Shown here piece by piece: positions 32,456 to 42,219 of a stretch of 64,000 nt of DNA. Under the pieces are notes generated by a model that was given only the letters and a program-made list of their open reading frames with translations, searched no databases and was not told the DNA's origin. The translations under genes and the position numbers were made by a program. Source of the DNA: Myrmaecium sp. VS I D KN 1 (taxonomy: Eukaryota > Ascomycota > Dothideomycetes > Valsariales > Valsariaceae). Within the stretch, counting starts at the first letter, position 1. Each line of letters begins with the position of its first letter. The stretch spans positions 1 to 64,000 of the forward strand of contig JADQAV010000065.1 of the NCBI GenBank assembly GCA_019775845.1, written 5' to 3'.

Positions 32456-32720
32456 ATCACGACTCGCACAAATGTATCTTCTTCATGATCAAATCATCTT
32501 CCGTGACCCGTGCTCGATTCGATCACAGTCCTGAATTCGTGCGCGCATACGGGACCGTTGGAGCCGAACTTTCTCGTTGATCAACGTGTCGGTGGTGTGT
32601 GAGACTTAAGGTGTCGATGCGTGCGGTGGTCGCAAGCCGGAGCAGAAGGAACTGAAGTTGAGACACTCCAGCGGGCGATTCTCCGCATGCTGACGTAATC
32701 CACCCTCCGCCATGGATGAG

Positions 32721-32760
32721 CCTATGGAGCACCCTACCTGGCGCTGGGGAGCACCCCAGT
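32721..32760 (+). repeat. Left terminal inverted repeat of MITE-like element
   Basis: 40 bp, 39 of which are identical to the reverse complement of 33161-33200. Confidence 0.9.
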
Positions 32761-33160
32761 GGGCCAGACTTTCCCTCAATAGGCAGCCAAGGCCCCGGGA
32801 GGCACGTGTTGATCTCTCCTTAGAATACTCAGTCACGTTGGCCCTCTCCTAGACCCCCTCATAGGCCCCCTCGTAGGCCCCCTCGTAGGCTTCCTTGTAA
32901 GCCCTCAGAGCCCCCTCGGCAAACCCTCTCGTAGGCCCCTCGTACCCCCTTATAGGGCCCTCGCAGGCCAGGTTTGCGTAAGCGAGGCCTGAGTAAGTAA
33001 GAGCCTGCGTAATAAAAGCCTGCGTAGTAAGAGCCTGCGGGGCGTGGGTAAGTAAGAGCATGCGTAAGTGAGGGCGTGAATAAGGGCCTGGAGGAGAAAG
33101 GGTGTTTGAAGTTACGTGCGCGTGCAGGAATGCCTTTTAAAATGAGGGCGACGGTGAGCT

Positions 33161-33200
33161 ACTGGGGTGCTCCCCAGCGCCAGGTAGGGTGTTCCATAGG
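33161..33200 (-). repeat. Right terminal inverted repeat of MITE-like element
   Basis: Reverse complement of the left repeat at 32721-32760 with one mismatch. Confidence 0.9.
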
Positions 33201-33806
33201 CTCGTCCTCTGCCATGGGCCCCTATGTACTAGTATCAAACGGGCCGATCGGGCTGTTCACGTCCCCTCCCGTCTCCAGTCTCTCCGGCATAATCATCCAA
33301 AGAGTGTAAAGAGTAAAACAACCACGGAGAACGGCCATGATCAGCAAAAGCCCCCGCACGGCACGATGGCGTGCTGCTGCGGCGGGATGTCGATCTGCTT
33401 GCGCTTCCTTCCCCGGAGCCTGAGCCTGAGCCTCGGGTGCTTTCGGTCGTCGGTGTTGCTCATGGGGCGCACGTCTTGCGCCATCGCTCGGTGGTATATT
33501 TATGCTACGCACCCATGCGTGTTAAGTCAGGAGGATTCCTTTGGGAGGAGCTGCGGGTGAGTGATGAGGGCATGGGGGGGGGGGTGTGATTTCAAAGCAG
33601 GGTGTCGAGGATGTGAGGTGTGTTGTACTGCGTCCTTGCTCTGCTTTTCTTGCTGTTCTGTCTGTGAGCTTATGAAATGCTATTTGACTGCTGACGCCCA
33701 TGCGATACTTAGGTACTGAGCGCTTTGTGGTGAGGCTGCAGTCCTACATACATCATATCTTCTCATCAACGACATCCTCGGATCACACTCTCCACGACCA
33801 CCCATC

Positions 33807-35619
33807 ATGGCCTCCAGCGAGTTCGTCGAAGCCGCCGCCATCACCGCACCGCTGCTGCGACCCTCCAGCAGCAATAGCAGCAGCACAACCTCCAGCGCCT
33901 CCTCCCTCGTCAAGTCCTACAACAGCACCGCATCTCCCCTCCCCGCGCCCACCACCTCCCACGACCACGCCCCCCAAAGACTCAGCCCATCCTCCACCCT
34001 CACGCTCACCCTCTCCCGCGTCCTCGGCTCCGGCATCTTCGCCACACCCGGTGCCATCCTGCTCGCCGCCGGCTCTCCCGGACTCGCCCTGCTCCTCTGG
34101 CTCCTCGGCGCCCTCCTCATCTCCGCCTCGCTCGCCATCAGCCTCGAATACGGGTGCATGCTGCCCGTGTCCGGGGGGCCCAAAGTCTACCTCGAGACCG
34201 CCTACCGCCGGCCGCGCTTCCTGGCCTCTACCATGGTCGCCACGCAGGCCCTGCTGCTCGGCTTCTCCGCCTCGAACTGCGTGGTGTGGGGCCGGTATGT
34301 GGGGTTCGCGTTGGGATGGGGGGAGGCGTCGGATGGCTGGAGCAAAGGGATGGCGGTGGGTTTGCTGACGGTGATCACGGTCGTGCATGGCCGCTGGCGG
34401 GACGTGGGCGTGCGCGTGCAAGACGCGCTTGGCTGGGTGAAGGTCGGGCTGGCGGGCTTCATGGCGCTGACGGGGGCGTGGGTGGTGCTGTTCGGCCTGG
34501 AAACGGTGGATGCGCCCGGCCGGGAAGCTCTACGATGGGGCAACCTCTGGGCGGGCTCGCGGTGGACGGACGTGGCGGCGCTGCAGACGGCGCTGTTCAA
34601 GGTGTTCTACTCCTACGCCGGTCTGGACAACGTGAACAACGTGCTAGGCGAGGTGCGGGATCCCGTCCGGACGCTGCGGCGGGTGGTGCCCGCGGCGCTG
34701 GCGGTGAGCACGGCGCTGTACCTGCTCGTCAACGTGGCGTACTTCGTCGTCGTACCGGCGGCGGAGATCAAGGACGGCGGCGAGCTGGTCGCGGCGCTCT
34801 TTTTCACCCGCGTCTTCGGCCCCGGGCTCGGTCGCCGCATCCTCCCGCTCGCCATTGCCATCAGCGCGGCGGGGAACGTCATGGTGGTTACATTCGCGTT
34901 GGTGAGTTTCCATCATCCCCATCTTCACGCTCCATCCTACAATCCAACCCATCCCTAACACCTACCCCCCCCCTCCCCCAGGCTCGCCTCAACCAAGCCA
35001 TCGCCCGCCAAGGCTTCCTCCCCTTCCCACACCTCCTCTCCACCTCCCGTCCCTTCGGCACGCCCCTCGGGGGGTTGCTCGTGCACTACCTCCCCTCCGT
35101 CCTCGTCATCACCTTGCCCCCGGCGGGGGACGTGTACAACTTCATCCTGGACGTGGAGGGGTATCCGGGGGTGTTCTTCGGGCTCGCGACCGCGGTCGGC
35201 TTGCTGAAGTTGCGGCGCGAGCGGCCCGGTTGGCCGCGGCCGTTTCGCGCGTGGTTGCCGGCGGTGTGGGTGCGGATTGCGGTGGCGCTTGCGCTGGTGG
35301 TGGCGCCGTTTTTCCCGAACCCGTCGTCGAGGGAGGGCGGTGGGGGGAGCGGGGATGTGGAGGGGCTGTGGTATGCGACGTATGCGGTTGTGGGAGTGGG
35401 GGTGTGAGTTTGTTCTTTTCGTCTTCTTTTTCACCTCTTGTTCCTTTTGGGTTCATTTAGGCTGACGTGAACCTGTGCAGGATCCTCTTCGGACTGCTGT
35501 ACTGGTACCTCTGGACGGTGCTGATCCCGCGCTGGCGCGGCTACCGGCTCGAGGAGGCGGAGGAGGTGCTCCGGGATGGGACGAGGATGACGAGGCTGGT
35601 GCATGTGAAGGTGAGGTAG
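33807..35619 (+). CDS. Amino acid permease, MUP1-like (APC superfamily)
   Basis: Exons 33807-34901, 34982-35403 and 35481-35619; 551 aa; introns of 80 and 77 nt. A Ser/Thr-rich N terminus of about 70 residues precedes roughly 12 transmembrane segments. RVLGSGIFATPGAILLAAGS in the first segment is the APC substrate-binding signature. The following LEYGCMLPVSGGPKVYLETAYRRPRFL closely follows the pattern of yeast MUP1-type methionine permeases. It probably imports methionine or another neutral amino acid at the plasma membrane. The second donor was placed at GTGAGT (35404), which restores the frame into ILFGLLYWY. A Cys-3/MetR-like bZIP gene lies 3.3 kb downstream; a regulatory link is possible but unproven. 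Confidence 0.9.
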
Positions 35620-36573
35620 GTTTTGAGGGGGGCTTTGGTGGGTTCGTGGGTGGTGAGGAAGCTATAGACTTGTATTCGATATCTGTTACTCGTATAGATG
35701 GTTCTACATATGGGAGATATAAGGGCGGGAGTTCAGTGTCGTTTCACATTCGAGTCTCTTCACAATAATAGGGGGTCCTTCGAGCTGTGCATATCAACCG
35801 CCCACGACGCTTTCTTCCCTGGAGGAGTCAGTATCTCCCTCACTTGTCCCAAGAAGCCAGCCATTCCTGTAGACACAACGGAAACCCCGCTTCAACGCAC
35901 AACACAAGGATGTCTCGCTCAGATAGATGGCTTTCTACATCTCGTAACCCCATCGGCAACTGATTCAACAGCGGTCCGCTCCTCGCCACCGATGCCGTGA
36001 ACCTGTGAATCCGCCATCTTGTGCTGACCAATCCACCTATCCACTTATCCCTCACACACCTCGACATAACGCAGCACAACCAACCGACCACCAACCCTCC
36101 ACCCTACATGCACACACAAAAGAGGCACAGACAACGCCCTTCCCTCCCCCGCAAGCAAGCAAACAACCCCGCAGACCAATGATCCCCAGCTCGCTGATTG
36201 GTTCCGAGCACCCAACCATAGCAGCACGAGGGGGATGAGCTGCTCGCAGCGGAGAATCGCGTGCTTAACGATATGTCAGCGCGGTGGCATCAATCAATCA
36301 CGTCGAGAGTCTGACAAATGCAGCGGGTTTCTAAGAAGCGCATCTGCCCGCCTGCTTCCGACCTCCCCCCTCTCTTACCTCATGGGTGACGGAGAGGGAT
36401 GGGGTGGTATGGGGTAGGGGGTATATAACTCCTTGATGCTAAGGCGAGGGGGAAGTTGGATTTATCATTTCCTCTCTCTTGACAGCTTCGTTTCGTTTTC
36501 TTCTTGAGCTGTTGAATCTTTTCTCCCTTCACATCCCATACCCAACAACATCCTGATCATAAAGTGTCCCACC
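35620..36573. other. Intergenic, no gene seen
   Basis: About 950 bp between two plus-strand genes. No coding frame or repeat recognised. The proximal promoter of the downstream gene carries a TATA box at 36421-36429. Confidence 0.5.
36421..36429 (+). promoter_or_regulatory. TATA box of the AsaB/CmcJ-like gene
   Basis: GTATATAAC, identical to the box of the Rds1 gene, 145-150 bp upstream of the start codon. Confidence 0.55.
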
Positions 36574-37682
36574 ATGGCCTCCGCCGCCGTCCAATCCGCC
36601 CCGGTCACCGAGTCCGCCTTTCAGCACGTCTCAGAGCCCTCCAAGCCAACGACGACTGCCTCGACGACCTCAAAGACGGACACCCATCCGACCACCAACG
36701 AGCCGAAACCCTCCTCCCACCCCATCCCCGCCCCCTCCCCCCACCACGTCACCGCAACACTAAACTACTACCTCGACCCTCCAGACGGAGGTCCACCAGC
36801 ACCAACCTACGTCGACCGACCCGAGACGTACGAGCGGCCGACCGTCGGGCAGACGCACGTCATCCACGACATCACGGGGGAGGAGCACCTGTACACGCTC
36901 GACCGGCACGGGTTTCAAGTCATCGAGTTCACGACGCGGGAGCGGGAGTTCAACGATGATGAGAAGATCAGGGAGGTGTATTATCCGGATGTGGAGAGGG
37001 CGTTGAAGGAGGTGTATGTCCTCTTTTCTTTGCTCCTTTTTTCCTGCCCAGTATTTCCAGCGCAATGGAAGAGGAACGACCAACCTGACCTGATTTCCCC
37101 TCCAACAGCACCGGCGCAACACTAATCCACATCTTCGACCACACCATCCGGCGTCCCGCCTCCAAAAACACCTCTTCCACCACCCCACGGGGCCCCGTAA
37201 CCCGCGTCCACATCGACCAATCCCCGCGCGCCGCCCTATCCCGGGTCACCCACCACCTCCCGCACCTCCCCCATCTCCTCTCCCCCAGCACGCGAATCCA
37301 ACTCATCAACCTCTGGTACCCGCTGCGTCCCATCCACCGTTCCCCGCTGGCGCTAGCATCCGCCTCCAGCGTCCCCGCCCACGACCTCGTGCCCATCCCG
37401 CTCATCTACCCGAACCGCGCGGGTGAGACCCTGGCCGTGCGGCCGAACGAGGCGCATCGCTGGTTTTACAAGCACCGGCTCGGTGAGGGAAAAGGGGAGG
37501 CGGTGTTGATTAAGTGTTTTGATGGGTGGGAGGGGAGGGATTTGGATGGGGATGATGGGGGGAAGGTGGCGGGAAGGGTGCCGCATACGGCGTTTGTGGA
37601 CGAGTATTATGAGACCCCCGAGTGGCCGGAGAGGGAGAGTATTGAGGTGAGGGCGTTGGTGTTTACGGAGGGGGTGGAGTAG
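36574..37682 (+). CDS. AsaB/CmcJ-family hydroxylase/desaturase-like protein
   Basis: Exons 36574-37013 and 37109-37682, a 95-nt intron with GTATGT donor, 337 aa. After a Ser/Thr/Pro-rich stretch of about 60 residues the family core begins with TATLNYYLDP. Family landmarks are TGATLIHIFDHTIRR after the intron, NLWYPLRPIHRSPLALA, EAHRWFYKHRL with VLIKCFDG, and PHTAFVDEYYETP near the C terminus. The family includes AsaB-type proteins in secondary-metabolite clusters and bacterial CmcJ, an oxidative tailoring component. The reaction here is unknown. No backbone biosynthetic gene is nearby, so it is an orphan member. Confidence 0.85.
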
Positions 37683-38909
37683 ACAGGGTGGGATGGGATG
37701 GGGGTGGTTGGCAATCTGGAACGCTCTCTTTTTCTTATGTTTTATGGGTGTCTTGCTGGGGATGCGGTCGCTCTTCTCTCTGCTTTCTTCTTTCCCGTCT
37801 TTCTCTAGCCTATATGTGTACATTCGTATAGGTATATACAAGACTGTTACACCCGACACCATCTGTCGATTACATCATATCAATACAGCCAGACGGCACC
37901 ACTGAACTCATAACAACGAAGTGTAGAGCAACGACCAGAACTCATAGGCACAAAACGATCCTGCTCCTCCACAGCAGAGAGAACTAAAGCCCGCAACCGA
38001 ACCTCACAACCGCCCATCCAGCGCAGATCCATCCCATTCCAGCAAGCCGACGAAGAACACCAAGTTTCCAGATCATCAAAGAAAAGGGGGAAAAGACATC
38101 GGGTAGGCATATACACATATAGCGGAGGTAGGTATGTCAAGTCATTCTACTCCAACACCACGACAACGATGACAACGACGACGGCGACGACAACGACAAC
38201 GACAACGAAACGCGGTCTAATCCAGCGGGCGAACAGAGACCGCATCCCCCACCCCCAATTTCCCAAACGATATCATGGAAGGAAGCAAGAAAGGAAGGAA
38301 GGGAGGAGGCATTTTGATCCCGCCAGAAAGCGGTTACAGCGCGAATGGGCCTGCCTGATGTTAGAGGCAAGACAGGATAGGACAGATGGGACGGAAGGAT
38401 GAGGCTTACGAGGTACGTAAGTGGGATGAATACACAAAGGAAGGAATGGACGACGGGTGAGGAGAAAGGAGACGTAGCGAACGTGGTGTAGCTAGGCTAG
38501 TACGTAGGATGGGAGTCGATATACTTCAGACCGTTGACATCTCGTAGTTCGTAGTAAAGTATGTATGTAGTTGAGGAGTGAAGTAGGTAGGAGGTAGTAA
38601 GGTAGCCAAAACCAAACCAAGAACAATATAAGAAAGATCCAACCTTCCACAACCACCATTCAGGGACCCAGAGGATTTCCAAAAGGAAGCCCAGAACCGA
38701 TATCAAAAAGCAGGCGACCGAAACAGACGGGGTCAGACAGCCGGTCAGGAAGTCTCAAAACCTAAATAAAAGAAAATGTCCACCAAACACCGAAGGCCAA
38801 AGGCCAAAGGCCAGAACAACAAAGTCCCAAATCGACACAAACAACCCTCAGATCCTCGAGGAGATACACAATTTTCTTTCCCTCTTCCATCATTCATCCG
38901 TAATCCACC
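37683..38909. other. Convergent intergenic region, no gene seen
   Basis: 1.2 kb between the AsaB/CmcJ-like gene and the 3' end of the bZIP gene. Contains an ACGACAACG-type simple repeat at about 38158-38210 and a GGCCAAA repeat at about 38802-38824. No coding frame recognised. Confidence 0.5.
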
Positions 38910-40037
38910 TTACTTCCCCGTCCCCACCCCATCATTCCTCAACCCCGTCCCCCTCGCCTCAACATCCTCCTGGCTAAGGAGGTCGATCCGGCGTTCAGTC
39001 GCAGCCTCTTCCTCGCCACGGGTGGAACGGCCGGGTCGAGCGCCACCCTTCTTCCGTCCGCCCTTCCTTGGGCCACCCACCACGATCGTGTCCTCCCCGT
39101 CGTCTTCGTTTCCCTCATCATGTCCGCTTCCGTTCGCCTTTCCATTCCCTCGTTCCTCCTCCTCTTCTTCTTCCTCCCGCTCGTCAACGTCCACCGCGCT
39201 GTCGATCCGCCGTCCGAGATTCCGACCCTTCTCCACGAGCAGGCCTCGAAGCCAGCCGTTCTCTCGCTCCAGCTCCCGGACGCGCGACTGGAGCGCCTCC
39301 ACCTTCTCGCCCAGTTCCCGCGCAGTCTTCTCCAGCGTCTCCTCCCGCTGCTTCTTCTTGATCCGAAACCGGGCGCTCGCCGCCGTGTTGCGCCGCCGCT
39401 TCTCTTCCTCAGCCAGTGCCCGCGCGATTGCGTCCGCCGTCCCGGCCGGGCTGCTCGTCGGTGTCCCCGCCGGGATCGGCGGCGACGGCGTCACGTGGTG
39501 ATGATACCGGTAGGGTCCCCCGTGGAGTGTGGCCGCGGCCGCGGCGCTGTTGCGGCGGCGCTGGTCCTCCTCAGCCAAGGCGCGGGCGAGTGCGTCCGGG
39601 TCGCCCGGGCTGCTGATTGGAGTGCCCACCGGGATGGGCGGGGACGGGGTGACGTGGTGGTGATAGCTCAGGCTGTGCGAACGCTGGTAGGGCGCGTTGA
39701 GCGCGGTGGTGGATGGTGCGGCCGGATGGTGGCCCGGGTGGCTGTGGATCGTGGCCGTCGTCGCTCCACCCTGGAGGAAGTTGGGGCTCAAGGAGTAGGC
39801 GGACGGGTGGTGCGGAGCGCCCCCGCCGGTGGTAGGCGGCGGAGGGTTGTAGAAGTATTCGTTCCCCGTCGCGGCGGACATGTCGAGGGATGGTGAGTGA
39901 GGCAGAGAGTCCGGGGCGGTGAGACTGCCTGCGGAGGAGGCGCCGCCGGAAAGATCCCCAGCCGAGAAGGCGGGGAAGGGATAGATGTCTGCGGTAGGCA
40001 AGGTCAGCGTGCTGTCGTCAAGCGTTGGGAAGGCCAT
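38910..40037 (-). CDS. bZIP transcription factor, Cys-3/MetR-like, with internal duplication
   Basis: A single 375-codon frame. The basic region, about 213-230, reads KRRRNTAASARFRIKKKQRE, the pattern of Neurospora Cys-3 and Aspergillus MetR sulfur regulators. It is followed by a leucine zipper with heptad leucines at 235, 242, 249, 256 and 263. Residues 125-169 and 178-222 are a duplicated unit (YHHHVTPSPPIP to an RRRN-Ala tail), so the protein carries a partial second basic region at 160-168 that lacks the zipper. The C terminus is acidic then basic. It would act in the nucleus, plausibly on sulfur-acquisition genes by family analogy. A longer form starting in the exon at 41451-42219 is possible. 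Confidence 0.88.
   Translation of the reverse strand: MAFPTLDDSTLTLPTADIYPFPAFSAGDLSGGASSAGSLTAPDSLPHSPSLDMSAATGNEYFYNPPPPTTGGGAPHHPSAYSLSPNFLQGGATTATIHSHPGHHPAAPSTTALNAPYQRSHSLSYHHHVTPSPPIPVGTPISSPGDPDALARALAEEDQRRRNSAAAAATLHGGPYRYHHHVTPSPPIPAGTPTSSPAGTADAIARALAEEEKRRRNTAASARFRIKKKQREETLEKTARELGEKVEALQSRVRELERENGWLRGLLVEKGRNLGRRIDSAVDVDEREEEEEEEERGNGKANGSGHDEGNEDDGEDTIVVGGPRKGGRKKGGARPGRSTRGEEEAATERRIDLLSQEDVEARGTGLRNDGVGTGK
39372..39665 (-). repeat. Internal coding duplication in the bZIP gene
   Basis: Two units of 135 nt (39531-39665 and 39372-39506) encode about 45 aligned residues with most positions conserved, including YHHHVTPSPPIP, GTP-SSP, A-ARALAEE and RRRN. Synonymous and non-synonymous differences show that the copy is not recent. 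Confidence 0.85.
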
Positions 40038-41450
40038 GAGTGGCCATATAAGTGAGCGAAGATGATGATGGGAGAGAAGGAAAGGGAAAGCTACAGGGAG
40101 CTATGTTGCGGGGAAGCTAGGCTGGCCTAGCGTTCGGCAAGGCTGGAGCCGTGATGAGGAAAGGAAGAAGCCGAGCAGGCGAGGAGGTCGCCTGGCCGAT
40201 GATGGACGATGACAACGTCCAGATGGAAGGAGAAGAGAGATGAGATGGAAATGAGATGAAAGATGGAAGGCGGAAGGTGAAGGGGAGAAGGACAGAAAGA
40301 GCGGGTAAACGGGGGGAAAGGAAAATGCGGAGATTGGGGATTGTTTATGCCGCGTGCAAGAAGGAAGAAGCGGTGCTGATGACCGTGATCAACCATAAAG
40401 AAGGGGGGGGCAGAGGGGGGGAGGAGACGACGGCGTGGAGGATGGAGTTGTCGGGGGCAGGGCGGAGAGGGGCGGTGCGGTGCGAGGACCGAGGAGCGAT
40501 GGAGGAGGCGGGAGGATTGTGAGTGGACGTGGATGGCATGGGATGGCAAGGCGGATCGCAGTGCAGCTGTCTGTCCCACGGGGCTTTGTATGGGCCAGTG
40601 GTCGGGACGGTACCATACAACCAACAAGATTGTATGGGCGAACGCAGCGAAGCCATCGGTGCCATCGTTGCCATCATCCATGCCATCCATGCCATCACGT
40701 TTCGACCGGGCGGATGGCGTGCTTGCAAGGACCTCGCGTCCCGCGCCAAACCCAACCGGGTAACCGATCGCCTCGCCTTGGCCTGCAAACCCCCTTGGAC
40801 CATCCGCAACCCCTTCCGCGCCCCTTTCCACCCTCCCACCTTCCCCAAGGCCAGCCGAACTCCCCCGACCCACCAACCCACCAACCAGACCCTCCGCGTA
40901 AAACCGAAGGACGGAAACGCTCAGCGTCAGGAGGTGGGCGATGGCGCGATATGACGCGAGATGGGGATGTGGGGAATGTGAAGAGGAAAATAAGACATAA
41001 ATAAAAAACAAGAGGAAAATCAAAGCGCGAATGAACGAAAGGGAAATAATAGTGATGAAATGATGCAATGTGCATCGGAGAACGGATGCGAAGTGTGGGA
41101 GAGTGGAAGGTGGATGGTGGATGGTCGGTGGGTGGGTGCATGCGTTGTGGGGTGCGGACAGACCAGAAGGGAGTCCCCAGAGAGAGAGACTCGAATCATG
41201 ATCCCATCCCATCCCATCCACCCATCCTGCGCAACCGTAACATGTGGAAAGATCAGGGAGGCGTGATGACGCACGCAAACACAACTGCAACCCAACTCGA
41301 AACCGTGAATAGCTCCCGGCCGAGGTTGTAGGAGCGAAAAGGGGAAAAAGGAAAGGAACGCAAGACCGGGATCCCCGGATGAAAAAGAGGAAACGAAAGG
41401 AAAGTGAACAGGAAAGGAAAAGGAAAGACGAAAGCCTTCATGGAACGTAC
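40038..41450. other. Non-coding region upstream of bZIP gene (promoter or long intron)
   Basis: 1.4 kb with a C/T-rich leader on the minus strand (about 40190-40330) and no protein-like frame. It is either the bZIP promoter and 5' leader or a long intron joining the exon at 41451-42219 to the bZIP frame. Confidence 0.5.
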
Positions 41451-42219
41451 CTGCGGAATGATGCTGGTGTTGCTGCTGCTGCTGCTGGGACGGCTGTCCT
41501 TCACCCGCATGCGCCGTCGCCAGCCCTGCATATTCCCCCGCTCTCCTCCCACCCTCGTCCTCATGCGGATGCGTTTGCGGATGCGTATGCGTATGCTGCG
41601 GGAGTTGGAGCTGCGGGAGCTGCTGGTGCTGTCCTCTCCCACCTCCACCCTCCTGACCGCCACTTCCTCCCTCTCTTCCTCCTTCCCCACCGTCCACGTC
41701 CACATCCACATCCCCCGCAGCGAAGCCGCCCATCTCCATGTCCATGTCCATCCCCATATCCAACGCCATCCCCGTTCCCCCAGGACCACCAGATCCAGCA
41801 TCACCAGCACCACCATCCTCCTCCCTAGTCCCTCCCAACCCGCCAAAATCATAATGATCCAGGTAATACGGCGGTTGCTGATGCTGACGTTGTTGTTGCT
41901 GCTGTTGCTGCTGCTGTTGCAACCGCTTCACCGCCGCCGCCGCGACCGAGTGCCGCGCCGTCGCCAGGCCGCCCGACGACAACGACGACTCTGACGGCGG
42001 CGGGGGCGGCGGTGCCGCCGCGTCCCCGAACGCGAACCCTTCGCTCACGCTTTCCAGGCTGAGGTACTCGGCCGCCGCGCTGACCGCCAGCGCAGCCGCC
42101 TCGTCGTGTTGCTGCTGTTGCTGATGTTGTTGCTGCTGCAGGGTCCCGAATGGCGGCGGATGGTGCTGGAGGATGTGGTGGTGGGACTCTGCGGCGCCCG
42201 CCAGGCGCGATTGTGCCAT
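41451..42219 (-). CDS. Gln/His-rich exon, probable regulator N terminus (incomplete)
   Basis: An ATG-started frame encoding about 256 residues (MAQSRLAGAAESHHHILQHH onward) that ends at a good donor, GCAG|GTACGT. It has Gln runs near residues 28-38, 101-110 and 245-251, an acidic LSLESVSEGFAFGD segment, YYLDHYDFGG, an Asp-Met-rich DMGMDMDMEMGG repeat and a His/Thr tract. This is the composition of a fungal transcription-factor activation region. Past the donor the frame loses protein character. The next exon is unknown. An acceptor at 39988/39989 inside the bZIP gene would join in frame, but needs a 1,462-nt intron. Could also be a separate gene. Confidence 0.5.

Larger units (their letters stand above)
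32716..33210. mobile_element. MITE-like non-autonomous DNA transposon
   Basis: Terminal inverted repeats at 32721-32760 and 33161-33200 are 40 bp long with a single mismatch; they begin CCTATGGA and end GCACCCCAGT. Similarity weakens but continues a few bases outward. A candidate 7-bp target duplication GCCATGG flanks it at 32709-32715 and 33211-33217, though its palindromic core makes this uncertain. The interior has imperfect tandem units of the kind CCCCCTCGTAGG and GAGCCTGCGTAA and no transposase frame. Size, long repeats and lack of coding fit a MITE mobilised by an enzyme encoded elsewhere. A degenerate relative lies at 4373-4695. The near-perfect ends suggest a fairly recent insertion. 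Confidence 0.85.
32325..33806. other. Intergenic region containing a MITE-like element
   Basis: Between the Rds1 and transporter genes. Apart from the inverted-repeat element and a TAATG microsatellite, nothing coding was recognised. A poly-G run lies near 33577-33587. Confidence 0.6.

Noticed and set aside
32709-33217. GCCATGG as a certain target-site duplication
   Set aside because: The palindromic core CCATGG could belong to the inverted repeat itself, and the right side has extra bases before the repeat, so it is kept only as a candidate.
40345-40884. Minus-strand frame upstream of the bZIP gene
   Set aside because: Repetitive Met/Trp/Ala and Pro/His/Ser composition from simple repeats; no protein character.
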